From contig NZ_JQCF01000009.1 in NCBI RefSeq assembly GCF_001438805.1, forward strand, positions 26,703-90,702: DNA of 64,000 bases. The letters run 5' to 3'. The notes beneath the pieces were generated by a model. The model had not been told where the DNA came from, ran no database searches, and saw only the letters and a program-made list of their open reading frames with translations. The position numbers and the translations under genes were made by a program. This stretch comes from Companilactobacillus kimchiensis. GTDB taxonomy: Bacteria; Bacillota; Bacilli; Lactobacillales; Lactobacillaceae. How positions within the stretch are numbered: position 1 is the first letter of the stretch; each line of letters starts with the position of its first letter. Below, piece by piece: positions 16,950 through 26,516 of the stretch.

Positions 16950-17246
16950 CTAATAACCATAACGAATATAAGATAAACTAGTTAATTGTTTCATCAGGTC
17001 CGATTGTTGTGGAGATAAAGTGATACCATTCTTACTCATAATATTGGAAATCGCGATATTCATGCGACTTAGAATATATGGGATTGAAGATTCTTGTTTT
17101 TCTAATTCATCTTTATAATCAATTAAAACTTTTTGTAAGGGCTCAGTTTTGACATCGCCATTTAGATTAGCCAGTAAATCAGTTATAATTTCGGTCGCAC
17201 TATTACTCCGTGAGACACCACTAGAAAACCATTTTAGTTTGTTCAT
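16950..17246 (-). CDS. Bacteriocin immunity protein, pediocin/sakacin immunity type
   Basis: 98 residues, all-helical, resembling immunity proteins of class IIa bacteriocins: the MNKLKWFSSG start, ATEIITDLLANL, a central PYILSRMNIAISNIM helix and the LTSLSYIRYGY end. Such proteins protect cells from pediocin-like bacteriocins from the cytoplasmic side. AAGGAGATG precedes the start. No pediocin-like structural gene is in the window and I see no quorum-sensing repeat in front of it, so it looks like an orphan immunity gene at the island border. Confidence 0.8.
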   Translation of the reverse strand: MNKLKWFSSGVSRSNSATEIITDLLANLNGDVKTEPLQKVLIDYKDELEKQESSIPYILSRMNIAISNIMSKNGITLSPQQSDLMKQLTSLSYIRYGY

Positions 17247-17336
17247 AAGTATTTCATCTCCTTGATACTAATATAACCTATGTAAAATTATTTATATAGA
17301 AACATCTTGAATGACGATTTATTCATTCTTGAAACT

Positions 17337-17382
17337 AAAAATAGCGACTTGAGAATGATTTTTCATCCACAAGGCGCTATCT
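17337..17382 (-). terminator. Terminator of the amino acid permease gene
   Basis: On the minus strand AGATAGCG-CCTTG pairs with CAAG-TCGCTATT and runs into ATTTTT. Confidence 0.75.
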
Positions 17383-17386
17383 TAAA

Positions 17387-18832
17387 TTAATTTAATTCAC
17401 GACGTTCTTCGCGTTTACGTAACCATGGCATAACGAAGCCAAGTCCGAATAACACGATAACAGTAATAAAGTTCAATAATAATTGATGATTGAAAGCACC
17501 AGTACCGAACTTAGCTTCTTGAGGAATGAATCCCAAAGTAGCACAGACGAAGGTGAAGGCTAGACACCAACCACCGACAATCAAAGCACCGGTTTTACTC
17601 TTGATGAAAGTATAATCAGAATGGAATTTTTCTTGATGCAATCTCATCGCAACAAAGGCGAAGAAGACCCAACAAGTCTTATATGGTGAGATGATTCCGT
17701 TGATGTTCAATAACCAGTTATAAATAGTATTGATATTTGGCAGAGTACCTGTCAAAAGTAATAGGAACAAACTCAAGGCAGTCGTCATAGTGTAACTGTG
17801 AATTGGACGGCCTTTTTTGTTGGTTTTAGTTAACCATTTAGGCATGAATTTGTCAGCGACATCACCGGCAAAGACCCGACTTGAGGCATCCAATAATACG
17901 GCCAATTGTGCCATCATAAAGATAGCTTGAACAACGGCAAAGATGTACATCAATAATTTACCTACTCCCAAACTGTTACCTAATAGTTGGAAAGCATAGT
18001 AAGGACCATTCATCTTGAAATCATGTGGAATATGGTTGGCATTGAAGAACATTGCCAAGGCCAAAGTACCAAAGATAGTTAAGAATCCAGTCATGATGGC
18101 TAATAGCCACATAGCTTTAGGAAATTCATGTTTAGGATCACGCATCTGGACAACGTATGGAGCAGCTAATTCAGCACCAGACATGGCAAAAATCAATAGT
18201 CCGGTAGTTGAGAAGTATTTCAAACTAAAAGATGGTTTGAAAGCTCCCCAGTTGAATGGTTGGGTAGCGATATGGTGACCATGTAAAACGGCGTAACCAG
18301 CTAAAAGTACGAATAAGAATGACATGATAAACATGGCACCCCCACCGATCAAGGAAAGAATTTCGAGTGAATTCTTGATCACGTTCTCTAACAAAATGAA
18401 AAGTAAAATAATGATAAAGGTTAAAATACCGAACCAGAAGGTCGACATTCTTTTGTCTAAAGTATTGTTTCCTAAGAACATCCAACTGAATGAAACGATA
18501 ACTGAGTTGGAAACATCGACAATGTAAGGGACACTTTGAACCCAGTACATCCATGAAGTCCAGTATCCTAAAGTATCATTACTAGAGTGTCGTACCCATG
18601 AAGCAAGCCCCCCGGCCTGATTGTCAAAGGTTAAACTCATTTGACTGGAAATTAGTGCATAAGGAATAACGTAAGAAAAGAGTAGGAAAATCCATGAGAT
18701 AACCACGGATAGTCCTTGGTTTTGAAATGGATAGAAGATATTTTCAAAACTGATGATGGTAACAAAGTCGATCAGAGCGATGACCTGCCATCTCATATAA
18801 TGCTTATTTGGTGTTGGTTCAAGTGTTTCCAA
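17387..18832 (-). CDS. APC-family amino acid permease/antiporter (YjeM/GadC-like)
   Basis: 481 residues with about twelve membrane helices and the APC-type GAELAAPYVVQMRDPKHEFPKA segment. It sits divergently to an Orn/Lys/Arg decarboxylase, so it probably exchanges the amino acid for its amine product, giving acid resistance and energy (inference from context and the glutamate/GABA-antiporter subfamily). The start is a TTG with GGGGGAAAA upstream. The leader contains a small GTCTT/AAGAC hairpin. The substrate is not readable from sequence. Confidence 0.85.
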   Translation of the reverse strand: METLEPTPNKHYMRWQVIALIDFVTIISFENIFYPFQNQGLSVVISWIFLLFSYVIPYALISSQMSLTFDNQAGGLASWVRHSSNDTLGYWTSWMYWVQSVPYIVDVSNSVIVSFSWMFLGNNTLDKRMSTFWFGILTFIIILLFILLENVIKNSLEILSLIGGGAMFIMSFLFVLLAGYAVLHGHHIATQPFNWGAFKPSFSLKYFSTTGLLIFAMSGAELAAPYVVQMRDPKHEFPKAMWLLAIMTGFLTIFGTLALAMFFNANHIPHDFKMNGPYYAFQLLGNSLGVGKLLMYIFAVVQAIFMMAQLAVLLDASSRVFAGDVADKFMPKWLTKTNKKGRPIHSYTMTTALSLFLLLLTGTLPNINTIYNWLLNINGIISPYKTCWVFFAFVAMRLHQEKFHSDYTFIKSKTGALIVGGWCLAFTFVCATLGFIPQEAKFGTGAFNHQLLLNFITVIVLFGLGFVMPWLRKREERRELN

Positions 18833-19088
18833 TTTATTTTCCCCCGAATTATGTCTATAAAAGTCTTGCTAGAAAAGACTTTCAAACTTCGGTGGTTTTA
18901 GCGTAAGCAGAGAACTGTTTATTTTCACTTGTGTGTGACCTCGATATGTATATATAATCAATGCGGTAATATTTATTCATAAAATTGAATTGTAAATATA
19001 TAAAAAAAACACACCCAGAAAAGTATAGGTATTTATATATATCATTTGCAATACCTTTTGTGAAAAAAGTTAAAAATAGGGGGAAAAC

Positions 19089-21188
19089 ATGAACTTTCTG
19101 AAAATTGCTATTGGTAATGATGTAAAATTAAACGATTTGAACGAATGGTCAGTAGTACCATTTACCGACAAGATCGATATTGCTGAATTAGCAGCGGTTG
19201 TTCTGAATGAGAACGATCAGACTAATTTAGAAATTGCTAAAAATCTACAAAAAACATCAGGTCTAGGTATCCCTATCATCAAAGTAACTGGTACTGAAAC
19301 TGCCGGTGAAGTAAAAACAGCAATAACAAAAAGGGCTAGTGACTATACAGCTGAAATGGTGCCAGGTTTTTTGACTGACCTAGTGAACTTTGCTGAAGAT
19401 CGTCCTATTAGTTTTACTACGCCGGGCCATCACAATGGTCAATATTATGAAAAACATCCGGCTGGGGTGGTTTTTAATCGCTTCTTTGGTAAGAACTTCA
19501 TGTTCGCCGATACCAGCGATACGGTCGATGAATTGGGTGATACGATGACCCATGGAGGGACTCCTTTGACGGCCGAACAGAAAGCTGCTCAAACATATAA
19601 GGCTGATAAAGTTTATTTTTGTACTAATGGAACAACTAGTGCCAACTCCATCTGTGCCAGTGCCTTATTGTCCGAAGATGATTTAGTGTTATTTGATCGT
19701 AATAATCACAAGTCACTTTATAACAGTGCTTTAGTTATGAGTGGGGCTAAACCAGTTTATATTCCAACTGACCGTAACCCGTTAGGCTTGATTGGTGAGA
19801 TGAATCCAGCAGCTTTGGATGAAAAAAATATTCGAGCTGAAATTGCCAAAGTCGATCCTGAGAAGGCTAAAGCCAAACGGCCCTTCCGATTAGCTATCGT
19901 ACAATTGGAAACTTACGATGGAGTTTTCTACGATGCCAAATGGATGCTTGATAAAATAGGTAAGCTTTGCGATTACATTCTGTTCGATTGTGCTTGGGGT
20001 GGGTTTGAACAATTTGTGCCAATTATGAAACACCTTTCACCATTGGAACTTACTTATGGACCAGATGATCCCGGTATTTTGGTAACCCAATCACTACATA
20101 AACAACAAGCCGGCTTAGCTCAGACTTCACAGATTTTGAAAAAAGATGCCCATATTAAGGGACAAGATCGTTACGTTGACCATAAACATTTTAATAATGC
20201 TTATTTGAAATTCGTGACTTCCAGTTATTCGTATCCAATTTATGCGTCATTAACAGTTAATGCCTACCTAACAGCCGGTCAAGGGAACAAGAATTGGTGG
20301 GATGAAACGCTCAGAATGGGAATTGAATGGCGAAAAGAATTATTGAAACGTTCCCAATTATTTAGACCATTTGTACCAGATGATTTTGCTGACATTAGTA
20401 CGAATGAATTGGCTACCCAGAGTAAGTATTGGGAATTAAACAGTCATGATAAGTGGCATGGCTTCAATGAAATGGATGATGGACAGGCAATGATCGATCC
20501 TTTGAAAATCACCGTTATAACGCCTGGTATCGATGTGAAAAAAGCTCAATATCAGGACAATGGTATCCCTGGTCCAGTAGTGGCTGAGTTTTTGATGGAA
20601 AAACGTATTATTCGGGCGAAGGATGATTTGAACTCACTATTATTCCTATTAACTCCTGGTGATACTAAAGAAGAATTAAACGTTTTATTAGATGCTTTCT
20701 TGGAATTTGAAAAATTATACTTTGAGGATGCACCGTTAACAAAAGTTTTACCAAAGTTAGCTGAAATATATCCAGAACGTTATCGGAATTATACTTTGAA
20801 ACAGTTATGCCAAGAAATGCATGACTATTATCGTCAGAATAAAACTTTTACTTTGCAAAAGGAATTGTTTGCTAAAAAGAATATGCAAGGATACAAAATG
20901 ACACCAGCTAAGGCTGATCAGTTATTCATGCGTAATCAAAGCGAATTGATTAATTTGAAAGATATTCTTGGTCGAACGGCTGTGGAAGGGGCTTTACCAT
21001 ATCCACCGGGAGTATTTATTGTTGCTCCAGGTGAAAAATGGGCCCAAATTGATCAACATTATTTTGAAGTTCTTGTAGGAGCAATTGAACGTTTTCCTGG
21101 TTTCGTGCCAGAAATTCAAGGTGTATATTGGGATAAGCAAGCGGACGGAACAATTTCAGTTCAAGCCGAAGTTTTGAAGAAAAATTAA
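19089..21188 (+). CDS. Orn/Lys/Arg decarboxylase, PLP-dependent
   Basis: 699 residues; fold-type I decarboxylase acting on ornithine, lysine or arginine. An N-terminal wing domain (1-110) is followed by the TTPGHHNG start of the catalytic domain, and the PLP lysine lies in SLHKQQAGLAQTS (about residue 338). The C-terminal domain ends VEGALPYPPGVFIVAPGE, typical of the family. Length fits inducible ornithine decarboxylases of lactobacilli (about 700-730), so ornithine to putrescine is my first guess. AGGGGG upstream supports the start. It pairs with the divergent antiporter. Confidence 0.9.
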   Translation: MNFLKIAIGNDVKLNDLNEWSVVPFTDKIDIAELAAVVLNENDQTNLEIAKNLQKTSGLGIPIIKVTGTETAGEVKTAITKRASDYTAEMVPGFLTDLVNFAEDRPISFTTPGHHNGQYYEKHPAGVVFNRFFGKNFMFADTSDTVDELGDTMTHGGTPLTAEQKAAQTYKADKVYFCTNGTTSANSICASALLSEDDLVLFDRNNHKSLYNSALVMSGAKPVYIPTDRNPLGLIGEMNPAALDEKNIRAEIAKVDPEKAKAKRPFRLAIVQLETYDGVFYDAKWMLDKIGKLCDYILFDCAWGGFEQFVPIMKHLSPLELTYGPDDPGILVTQSLHKQQAGLAQTSQILKKDAHIKGQDRYVDHKHFNNAYLKFVTSSYSYPIYASLTVNAYLTAGQGNKNWWDETLRMGIEWRKELLKRSQLFRPFVPDDFADISTNELATQSKYWELNSHDKWHGFNEMDDGQAMIDPLKITVITPGIDVKKAQYQDNGIPGPVVAEFLMEKRIIRAKDDLNSLLFLLTPGDTKEELNVLLDAFLEFEKLYFEDAPLTKVLPKLAEIYPERYRNYTLKQLCQEMHDYYRQNKTFTLQKELFAKKNMQGYKMTPAKADQLFMRNQSELINLKDILGRTAVEGALPYPPGVFIVAPGEKWAQIDQHYFEVLVGAIERFPGFVPEIQGVYWDKQADGTISVQAEVLKKN

Positions 21189-21213
21189 AACATTTTATTA
21201 GAGGAGAATACTT

Positions 21214-22479
21214 ATGGTTTTATCATGGAAAGACGGTTTACCAGAGGAATTAAGTCAGAAAATTACTAAGGTTGAAAAGTTGATTGCACCTAGATTAGCT
21301 GAGATTGACCAACAAGTGCTTTATAATCAACAACGTGTTTTGGAATTATTTAGAAAACACCGTGTTGGGGAAGAAGATTTAGTTCCTTCAACTGGTTATG
21401 GTTATGATGATATTGGTCGTGACAAGATTGAGGAAATTTATGCTGACTACTTTAAAGTTGATGATGCTTTAGTTCGTCCGCAATTTGCTTCAGGGACTCA
21501 TGCAATTTCAACTGCGTTGTTCAGTATGCTTCGTCCGGGTAACACGCTTTATTATTTGACTGGAACACCTTACGATACCATTCAAGAAGTTATTGGTTTA
21601 GCCGGGGACCAACCTGGTAATATGCACGAATATGGTATCAATTTCAAAACTACTGAATTATTAGACGATGGTTCCGTTGATTATGAAAATGCTGAAACAG
21701 CTTTGAAAAATGATGATTCAATCAAAGTAGTAGCTATTCAACGTTCTCGCGGTTATGCGGTGCGTGATAGTTTTACGGTTGAAAAGATTGCCAAAATGAT
21801 CAAATTTGTGAAGTCAATTCGCCCTGATGTCAATATCTTCATCGATAACTGTTATGGTGAATTTTCAGAGATGGAAGAACCTACTTTCTATGGTGCTGAC
21901 ATTATGGCTGGTTCATTATACAAAAATGCTGGTGCCGGAATTGTTAAGAGTGGTGCCTATCTTGTTGGTCGAAAGGATTTAATTGAAGGTGCTGGTTCAC
22001 GTTTGACTGTTCCTGGTGCTGGTAAAGGTGAGGGCGCTACTTGGGGCTACTTACGTGACTTCTATCAAGGATTCTTTATGGCTGCTCATACAACAGGTGA
22101 AGCTCTCAAGGGAATGATTTATACTTCGGCTTTATGTGAAGAGATGGGTATGAATGTGTCACCTAAATGGGATGCTCCCAGAACTGACATTGTCCAAACA
22201 GTTACTTTCGGTAAGCCTGATCCAATGATCAGTTTTTGTGCCGCAATTCAACATTATTCACCAATGAATTCATTCGTTGATCCAATTCCTAGTCACCAAG
22301 ATGGTTATGAAGATGATGTTGTTATGGCATCAGGAAGTTTCGTTGAAGGTTCAACAATTGAATTGTCATCCGATGGTCCTTTACGTGCTCCATATTCACT
22401 TTATATTCAGGGTGGTTTGTCATATGCCCATGCTAAAATTGCGATTACCCAAGCTGTTAATGAAACATTTTATAAATAA
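21214..22479 (+). CDS. YnbB-like PLP-dependent enzyme (methionine gamma-lyase family, 'aluminium resistance')
   Basis: 421 residues. A cystathionine/methionine gamma-lyase-like fold is marked by FASGTHAIS, FIDNCYGEFSE and the PLP-lysine motif GSLYKNAGAGIVK. The GAGKGEGATWGYLRDFYQGFF stretch is typical of the YnbB group often mislabelled aluminium resistance protein. It follows the decarboxylase by 25 bp with AGAGGAG upstream, so it is likely co-transcribed. The true substrate is unknown. Confidence 0.88.
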   Translation: MVLSWKDGLPEELSQKITKVEKLIAPRLAEIDQQVLYNQQRVLELFRKHRVGEEDLVPSTGYGYDDIGRDKIEEIYADYFKVDDALVRPQFASGTHAISTALFSMLRPGNTLYYLTGTPYDTIQEVIGLAGDQPGNMHEYGINFKTTELLDDGSVDYENAETALKNDDSIKVVAIQRSRGYAVRDSFTVEKIAKMIKFVKSIRPDVNIFIDNCYGEFSEMEEPTFYGADIMAGSLYKNAGAGIVKSGAYLVGRKDLIEGAGSRLTVPGAGKGEGATWGYLRDFYQGFFMAAHTTGEALKGMIYTSALCEEMGMNVSPKWDAPRTDIVQTVTFGKPDPMISFCAAIQHYSPMNSFVDPIPSHQDGYEDDVVMASGSFVEGSTIELSSDGPLRAPYSLYIQGGLSYAHAKIAITQAVNETFYK

Positions 22480-22521
22480 TTTGAGTTATGTTTAATTTTT
22501 GATAAAAGTATTTTGAAATTA

Positions 22522-22581
22522 AATAATCCGCTGTCTTAATTGGTTGGAAATATCTCCAATTAAGATAGAGGATTATTTTTT
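22522..22581. terminator. Bidirectional terminator between convergent genes
   Basis: AATAATCCGCTGTCTTAATTGG pairs with CCAATTAAGATAGAGGATTATT, followed by seven T on the plus strand and preceded by A-rich sequence. The right arm overlaps the stop of the minus-strand glycosylase gene. Confidence 0.85.
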
Positions 22582-23223
22582 TACGATATTATGGGACGTT
22601 AAGTAGGGTAATCGGAGTTGATAGTCGTCAAAGAAATCACTTTTAAGTTTACCGAATTCATCAATCAGAGCATGTAGTTCCTCGGCCTGCTTCGAGGTGA
22701 ATTTGAAATCATGTTCAACAGCATTTTTAAGTTGAATATAGGTAGGTTTATCAGTAAAAGTATGAAGTTTAGTAAAAAGCTTCATCGAGTAATTATCGGA
22801 AACAAAAGTTGGCCGATGAAAGTAGTAAAGTAACAGAACATCTGCCGTTTCATTACCGATTCCCTTCATAGCAATTAATTTTTTCCGTAAGAGATTGGTA
22901 GGAAGTTTTTCCCATTCATCAAAGTTGTTTTGATAAGCTGTTAAGAGCGAACGTAAATAAATAGCTTTGTTACGAAAAAAACCACTGGGTTGAATTAATT
23001 CTTGCAAGTCTTCTATTGATAATGCCAAAATCTTATCAGCATCAAATCCAGTGCTAGACTTGATATTCATTAGTGAACGGTCAGCATTTTTCCAGTTGGT
23101 ATTTTGGATTAAGATCATCCCACAGAGCATATTGGTATCATTCTCGGCAGGCCACCAATTCTGCGTTCCAAGTTTATTTGATAAAATTTCTAATAGGCCA
23201 TAAATAGTAATTTGTTTGTACAA
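22573..23223 (-). CDS. HhH-GPD DNA glycosylase (endonuclease III/MagIII-like)
   Basis: 216 residues. A base-excision repair fold with the helix-hairpin-helix AMKGIGNETADVLLLYYF followed by the catalytic Asp in RPTFVSDNYSMKL. It lacks the C-terminal four-cysteine iron-sulfur loop of classical endonuclease III, like the MagIII 3-methyladenine glycosylases, so alkylated bases are the likely target. TTG start with AGGGGGATT upstream. Monocistronic. Confidence 0.85.
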   Translation of the reverse strand: MYKQITIYGLLEILSNKLGTQNWWPAENDTNMLCGMILIQNTNWKNADRSLMNIKSSTGFDADKILALSIEDLQELIQPSGFFRNKAIYLRSLLTAYQNNFDEWEKLPTNLLRKKLIAMKGIGNETADVLLLYYFHRPTFVSDNYSMKLFTKLHTFTDKPTYIQLKNAVEHDFKFTSKQAEELHALIDEFGKLKSDFFDDYQLRLPYLTSHNIVKK

Positions 23224-23285
23224 TATGAAAATCCCCCTAAAGTCAATTATCCAATAGAATTCAATAAAAGTGTTGGAATATTTCT

Positions 23286-23299
23286 TGGAGACGTTTTCA
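23286..23299 (+). promoter_or_regulatory. Candidate cre (CcpA) site
   Basis: TGGAGACGTTTTCA differs from the cre consensus TGNAANCGNTNNCA at one position. It lies about 90 bp upstream of the 88-residue membrane protein gene and upstream of a TAGTAT -10-like box at 23337. Confidence 0.4.
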
Positions 23300-23376
23300 A
23301 AGCCTTTTTAGTTTATTTCAGAAAATTAATTGTGATAGTATGGAATACGCTGAATTAATTATGGGGGTGTAATTAT

Positions 23377-23643
23377 ATGTTAGGGATTATTTTTGTATTT
23401 GGTTCCATGACCTCCTTGATCCTTGAGAAATATGTATTAGCAAATAATGCACATAAGTGGTTAGGGGCAATTGTACCATTGTTATCAATTATTTTTATCA
23501 TTGGTTTGATGGTCGCCAACTTAATGCCATTTGATGTGCTAAATATTGTTTTGGCCGTTGTTTACGTGTCACTAAGCTTTATTTTTTGGGGACAAGGAAA
23601 CGATTTGTATCATCAAAGAGTCGTTAGTAAGATGTATGAATAA
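23377..23643 (+). CDS. Hypothetical membrane protein, 88 aa
   Basis: Not recognised. Three hydrophobic helices (residues ~1-17, 28-47, 52-72) make up nearly the whole protein, with a polar WGQGNDLYHQRVVSK tail. GGGGGTG eight bases upstream supports the start. A cre-like site in front suggests catabolite control. Stands alone between a DNA glycosylase and pcp. Confidence 0.7.
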   Translation: MLGIIFVFGSMTSLILEKYVLANNAHKWLGAIVPLLSIIFIIGLMVANLMPFDVLNIVLAVVYVSLSFIFWGQGNDLYHQRVVSKMYE

Positions 23644-23676
23644 ATGTAAGAATTGATTTTTAGATTCATATTATAA

Positions 23677-23749
23677 AAAAATCACACTATATTAATGTTT
23701 AGGAATCCTAATTAAGGGACCTACTGCAATAATATAGCGTGATTTTTTG
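23677..23749. terminator. Long hairpin, second copy of the AATCACACTATATTA family
   Basis: AAAAAAATCACACTATATTA pairs with the AATATAGCGTGATTTTTT arm, with an inner AGGAATCCTAATTAAGGGACCT stem region. T-runs flank both sides, so it can terminate both convergent genes. It resembles the hairpin at 16742. Confidence 0.8.
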
Positions 23750-23767
23750 TTATGCTTTTAAGATTTG

Positions 23768-24415
23768 TTAATTTAAGGAGCCTCCGATAATTTTAATATC
23801 GGCGTGACCGTCATATTTTATAATTGCAGAAATGGCGGCAGTGATACCGATAATATCATCAGCTAATGACAAACTAGGTGTGTTGGGGCGATGAATAACT
23901 TGGCTCGGCAAGAAGGGAATGTGCATGAAACCCGCTTTTAAGTCAGGGAATTCTTTATCGATCATATATTGTACTTGATACATAATATGATTGCAGACAA
24001 AGGTACCAGCGGTGGTTGAAATTGAACTAGGAATACCTTTCTGAATAATGGCTTGTGCCATTGCTTTGATTGGTAATTGGGTAAAATAGGCGGATTGACC
24101 ATCGGTTTGAATTGATTGTGAACATGGTTGAAAACCTGCATTGTCAGCAATACGGCCATCGTTTAAATTAATAGCGACTAGTTCGGGGGTCAAACCAAAG
24201 CGACCACCAGCTTGTCCAATATTTAAAACATAATCTGGCTTTTGTTCAAGGACAGCTCGATGAACGACCTCAGCACATTGATTAAAAACCGTAGGAATTT
24301 CCAGCTTAATGATCTGAGCATTGATAATAGTATCTGGTAATTGTTTTACGGCCTCAATAGCGGGATTGATTTTGTCAGAACCAAAAGGATCAAAACCAGT
24401 TACAAGTATTTTCAT
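23768..24415 (-). CDS. pcp: Pyroglutamyl-peptidase I (pyrrolidone-carboxylate peptidase)
   Basis: 215 residues, peptidase family C15. It removes N-terminal pyroglutamate from peptides in the cytoplasm. Start [12 protein letters not shown] is diagnostic. The catalytic Glu lies in [11 protein letters not shown] after the GQAGGR motif, the nucleophile Cys in [10 protein letters not shown], and the His in [24 protein letters not shown] precedes the ATG. Length is the usual one. Confidence 0.95.
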   Translation of the reverse strand: MKILVTGFDPFGSDKINPAIEAVKQLPDTIINAQIIKLEIPTVFNQCAEVVHRAVLEQKPDYVLNIGQAGGRFGLTPELVAINLNDGRIADNAGFQPCSQSIQTDGQSAYFTQLPIKAMAQAIIQKGIPSSISTTAGTFVCNHIMYQVQYMIDKEFPDLKAGFMHIPFLPSQVIHRPNTPSLSLADDIIGITAAISAIIKYDGHADIKIIGGSLN

Positions 24416-24427
24416 AATATTCTCCTT

Positions 24428-24468
24428 TTAAAAAAGAGGGCTGAGAATAAAATCTCGGTCCTCTTTTC
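24428..24468 (-). terminator. Terminator of the cardiolipin synthase gene
   Basis: AAAGAGGGCTGAGA pairs with TCTCGGTCCTCTTT around ATAAAA; the minus strand runs into a T-stretch. Confidence 0.8.
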
Positions 24469-24476
24469 GTGGTGCA

Positions 24477-25943
24477 TTAAAGAATTGGTGATAATAATCT
24501 TGAAAAGCGTTGTTTGAAATGTAACCACATACCTTGTTCCTTGATCATTTCAGGTGTCAAAATCAATGAATCAGTCATATCTTTTTCGAATTGACGAGCT
24601 AGTTGATGCGAAATTTTAGCATCATAGATAAAAGCATTAGCTTCAAAGTTTAGTGAATAACTTCTGAAATCATGATTCATTGAACCAACTGAACAAATTT
24701 TGCCATCAAAGACCGATGTTTTGGCATGTAAAAAGCCTTTCTGATAGCTATAAATTTTAATGCCATAAGTTGTAAGTAAGTTAGCGTAATATTGCGTAGC
24801 ACGGTAAATGAAGGGGTGATCAGGCATACAGGGAATCATGATCCTGACATCAACTCCAGAACGTGCGGCAATTGTTAAAGCAGTAAACATAGAATCATCA
24901 GGAACTAAATAAGGTGATTGAATCCAAACACTTTTCTTAGCACTGACAATCATATCAATAAAGCCATCTTTAAGAACTTCTTCACGGCTATCTGGTCCAT
25001 CAGAAATTATTTGAATCGGTAAATTAGCTTCAGAATCAAATTTGTCAGATGGGAAATACTTTTCCAAGAAGGCTAATGGTTTGGCTCCACGATCAAGTGA
25101 AGCATTCCAATCACGGAAAAACCTTTCTTGTAATAACAAGGTGGCGGCACCAAAGATTCTTGAATGAGTGTCACGCCAGTAACCAAATTTATCAGTTACA
25201 TTGACATATTGATCACCAACGTTAAAACCACCGATCCAACCAGTTGTACCATCGATTACAACGATTTTACGATGCAAGTGATAATTCAACCGAGTCTTGG
25301 CAATCGTATTCTTGGAAGTGATGAAGGGCAGAACCTCTCCACCAGCAGCCTGAAATTCTTTAAAGTAGCGGGGTTTAGTACCACCAGAACCCCAAGGATC
25401 ATATAGGACACGGACTTCCAGACCTTCTTTGGCCTTTTGAGTCAAAAGTTTCAGAAACTTATCCCCGATATCACTTTTGATAAAGGCATAATATTCGACA
25501 TGAACAGTATCTGTAGCCTGACGGATGTCTTCAAACATAGCTTTGAATTTTTCTTGACCATCAAAGTATAGCTTGATGTCGTTGTGTCGTGTTAAAGGGG
25601 CCTCTTCAGCCTCATTAAAGAAACTAATGATATGTTCAGCATAACGAGTCTCATCATAACGAGAAGCGTTCTGTGGACGTTTTTGAGCAGCTATGGCCAT
25701 TCTCTTCAGTTGACTTAAACTGTAATGTTCCTGTTTGCTGATATTAAAGATTTTTTCTTGAGCAATTCCACGTCCTAAAAAGGCATAGATCAGGAATCCA
25801 ACGATTGGTAATAAGACCAAGACCAAAATCCAGGCCCAAGTGGTAACGATATTACGTGGTCTATGGAAAACAGTAATAAGTGCTGAAATCGTATTTAGTA
25901 CTAAGATAATGAGAATTAGCCAGATGATCCAAGTATCAATCAT
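24477..25943 (-). CDS. cls: Cardiolipin synthase (two-HKD phospholipase D family)
   Basis: 488 residues. Two N-terminal membrane helices (1-60) are followed by two phospholipase D repeats with HxKxxxxD motifs: HLHRKIVVIDGTTGWIGGFN and HAKTSVFDGKICSVGSMN. It joins two phosphatidylglycerol molecules into cardiolipin at the membrane. Usual family length. The 800 bp upstream hold a composite palindromic repeat (26180-26679) and no other gene. Several cls paralogues are common in lactobacilli, so the specific paralogue is not assigned. Confidence 0.93.
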   Translation of the reverse strand: MIDTWIIWLILIILVLNTISALITVFHRPRNIVTTWAWILVLVLLPIVGFLIYAFLGRGIAQEKIFNISKQEHYSLSQLKRMAIAAQKRPQNASRYDETRYAEHIISFFNEAEEAPLTRHNDIKLYFDGQEKFKAMFEDIRQATDTVHVEYYAFIKSDIGDKFLKLLTQKAKEGLEVRVLYDPWGSGGTKPRYFKEFQAAGGEVLPFITSKNTIAKTRLNYHLHRKIVVIDGTTGWIGGFNVGDQYVNVTDKFGYWRDTHSRIFGAATLLLQERFFRDWNASLDRGAKPLAFLEKYFPSDKFDSEANLPIQIISDGPDSREEVLKDGFIDMIVSAKKSVWIQSPYLVPDDSMFTALTIAARSGVDVRIMIPCMPDHPFIYRATQYYANLLTTYGIKIYSYQKGFLHAKTSVFDGKICSVGSMNHDFRSYSLNFEANAFIYDAKISHQLARQFEKDMTDSLILTPEMIKEQGMWLHFKQRFSRLLSPIL

Positions 25944-26179
25944 AAAATAAATTCCCCTCTACTATTCTTACTAAAAAGTTTACTTCAAAATAGTAATAAA
26001 ATCTAATTTAATAAGCTAATAAAGAAAAATTTCAGTTCTTTTTTAAATTAGGTTAATATAGGGATTTATTTCTTATTTTAAACTGATTTTTTGATATATT
26101 TAATCCATAAAAAGTGACTATATCAACTGAATTGAGATTCTTACTTATGATTGGTTAAAGAATAGGTATACTTAGCTTC

Positions 26180-26343
26180 CCGTCTTCCATAAAAATTGGA
26201 ATAGGCTGGAACGCTGGGGACATCGTTTGAAGCCAACTCAAGTTCAGAGTTGTCTCCAAATCGAGTCTTCTTCTAAATTGGCCGAGTACGCCAATCAAGA
26301 AGAATCTCCCGGCTGAGCCTATTCCAATTTTTACTCCAGACTA
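26180..26343 (+). repeat. Long palindromic repeat, copy A (forward)
   Basis: Runs from CCGTCTTCC to CCAGACTA. The outer arms AAAAATTGGAATAGGCT and AGCCTATTCCAATTTTTA pair. Two inner arms fold on their own: CCAACTC/GAGTTG and ATTGGC/GCCAAT with TTCTTCT/AGAAGAA extension. Left half of composite 1. Confidence 0.85.
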
Positions 26344-26417
26344 AATAATATTTTAATTGTTTTGTTAATTATGAATAATCTGTTATTGAATGATTTGCTT
26401 TAAATGATTTTTTTAAC

Positions 26418-26471
26418 ACAAAGAGCCCCTATTAGCTGATGTAATAATGTCAACTAATAGGGGCTCTTTGT
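26418..26471. repeat. Central hairpin of composite 1
   Basis: ACAAAGAGCCCCTATTAG pairs with CTAATAGGGGCTCTTTGT, nearly perfect over about 22 bp. It lies between copies A and B of the long palindrome. In sequence it resembles the GTCCATATTA hairpins of other composites only in its CTGA(T/C)...GTCA inner part, but it has the same position. Confidence 0.85.
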
Positions 26472-26516
26472 ATTATTGATATTAATTTGAGTGAATAAGC
26501 ATTCATTAAAGTGATC

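Noticed and set aside
18833..19088. Riboswitch between antiporter and decarboxylase
   Set aside because: Only a small GTCTT/AAGAC hairpin is visible; no known aptamer pattern (lysine or other).
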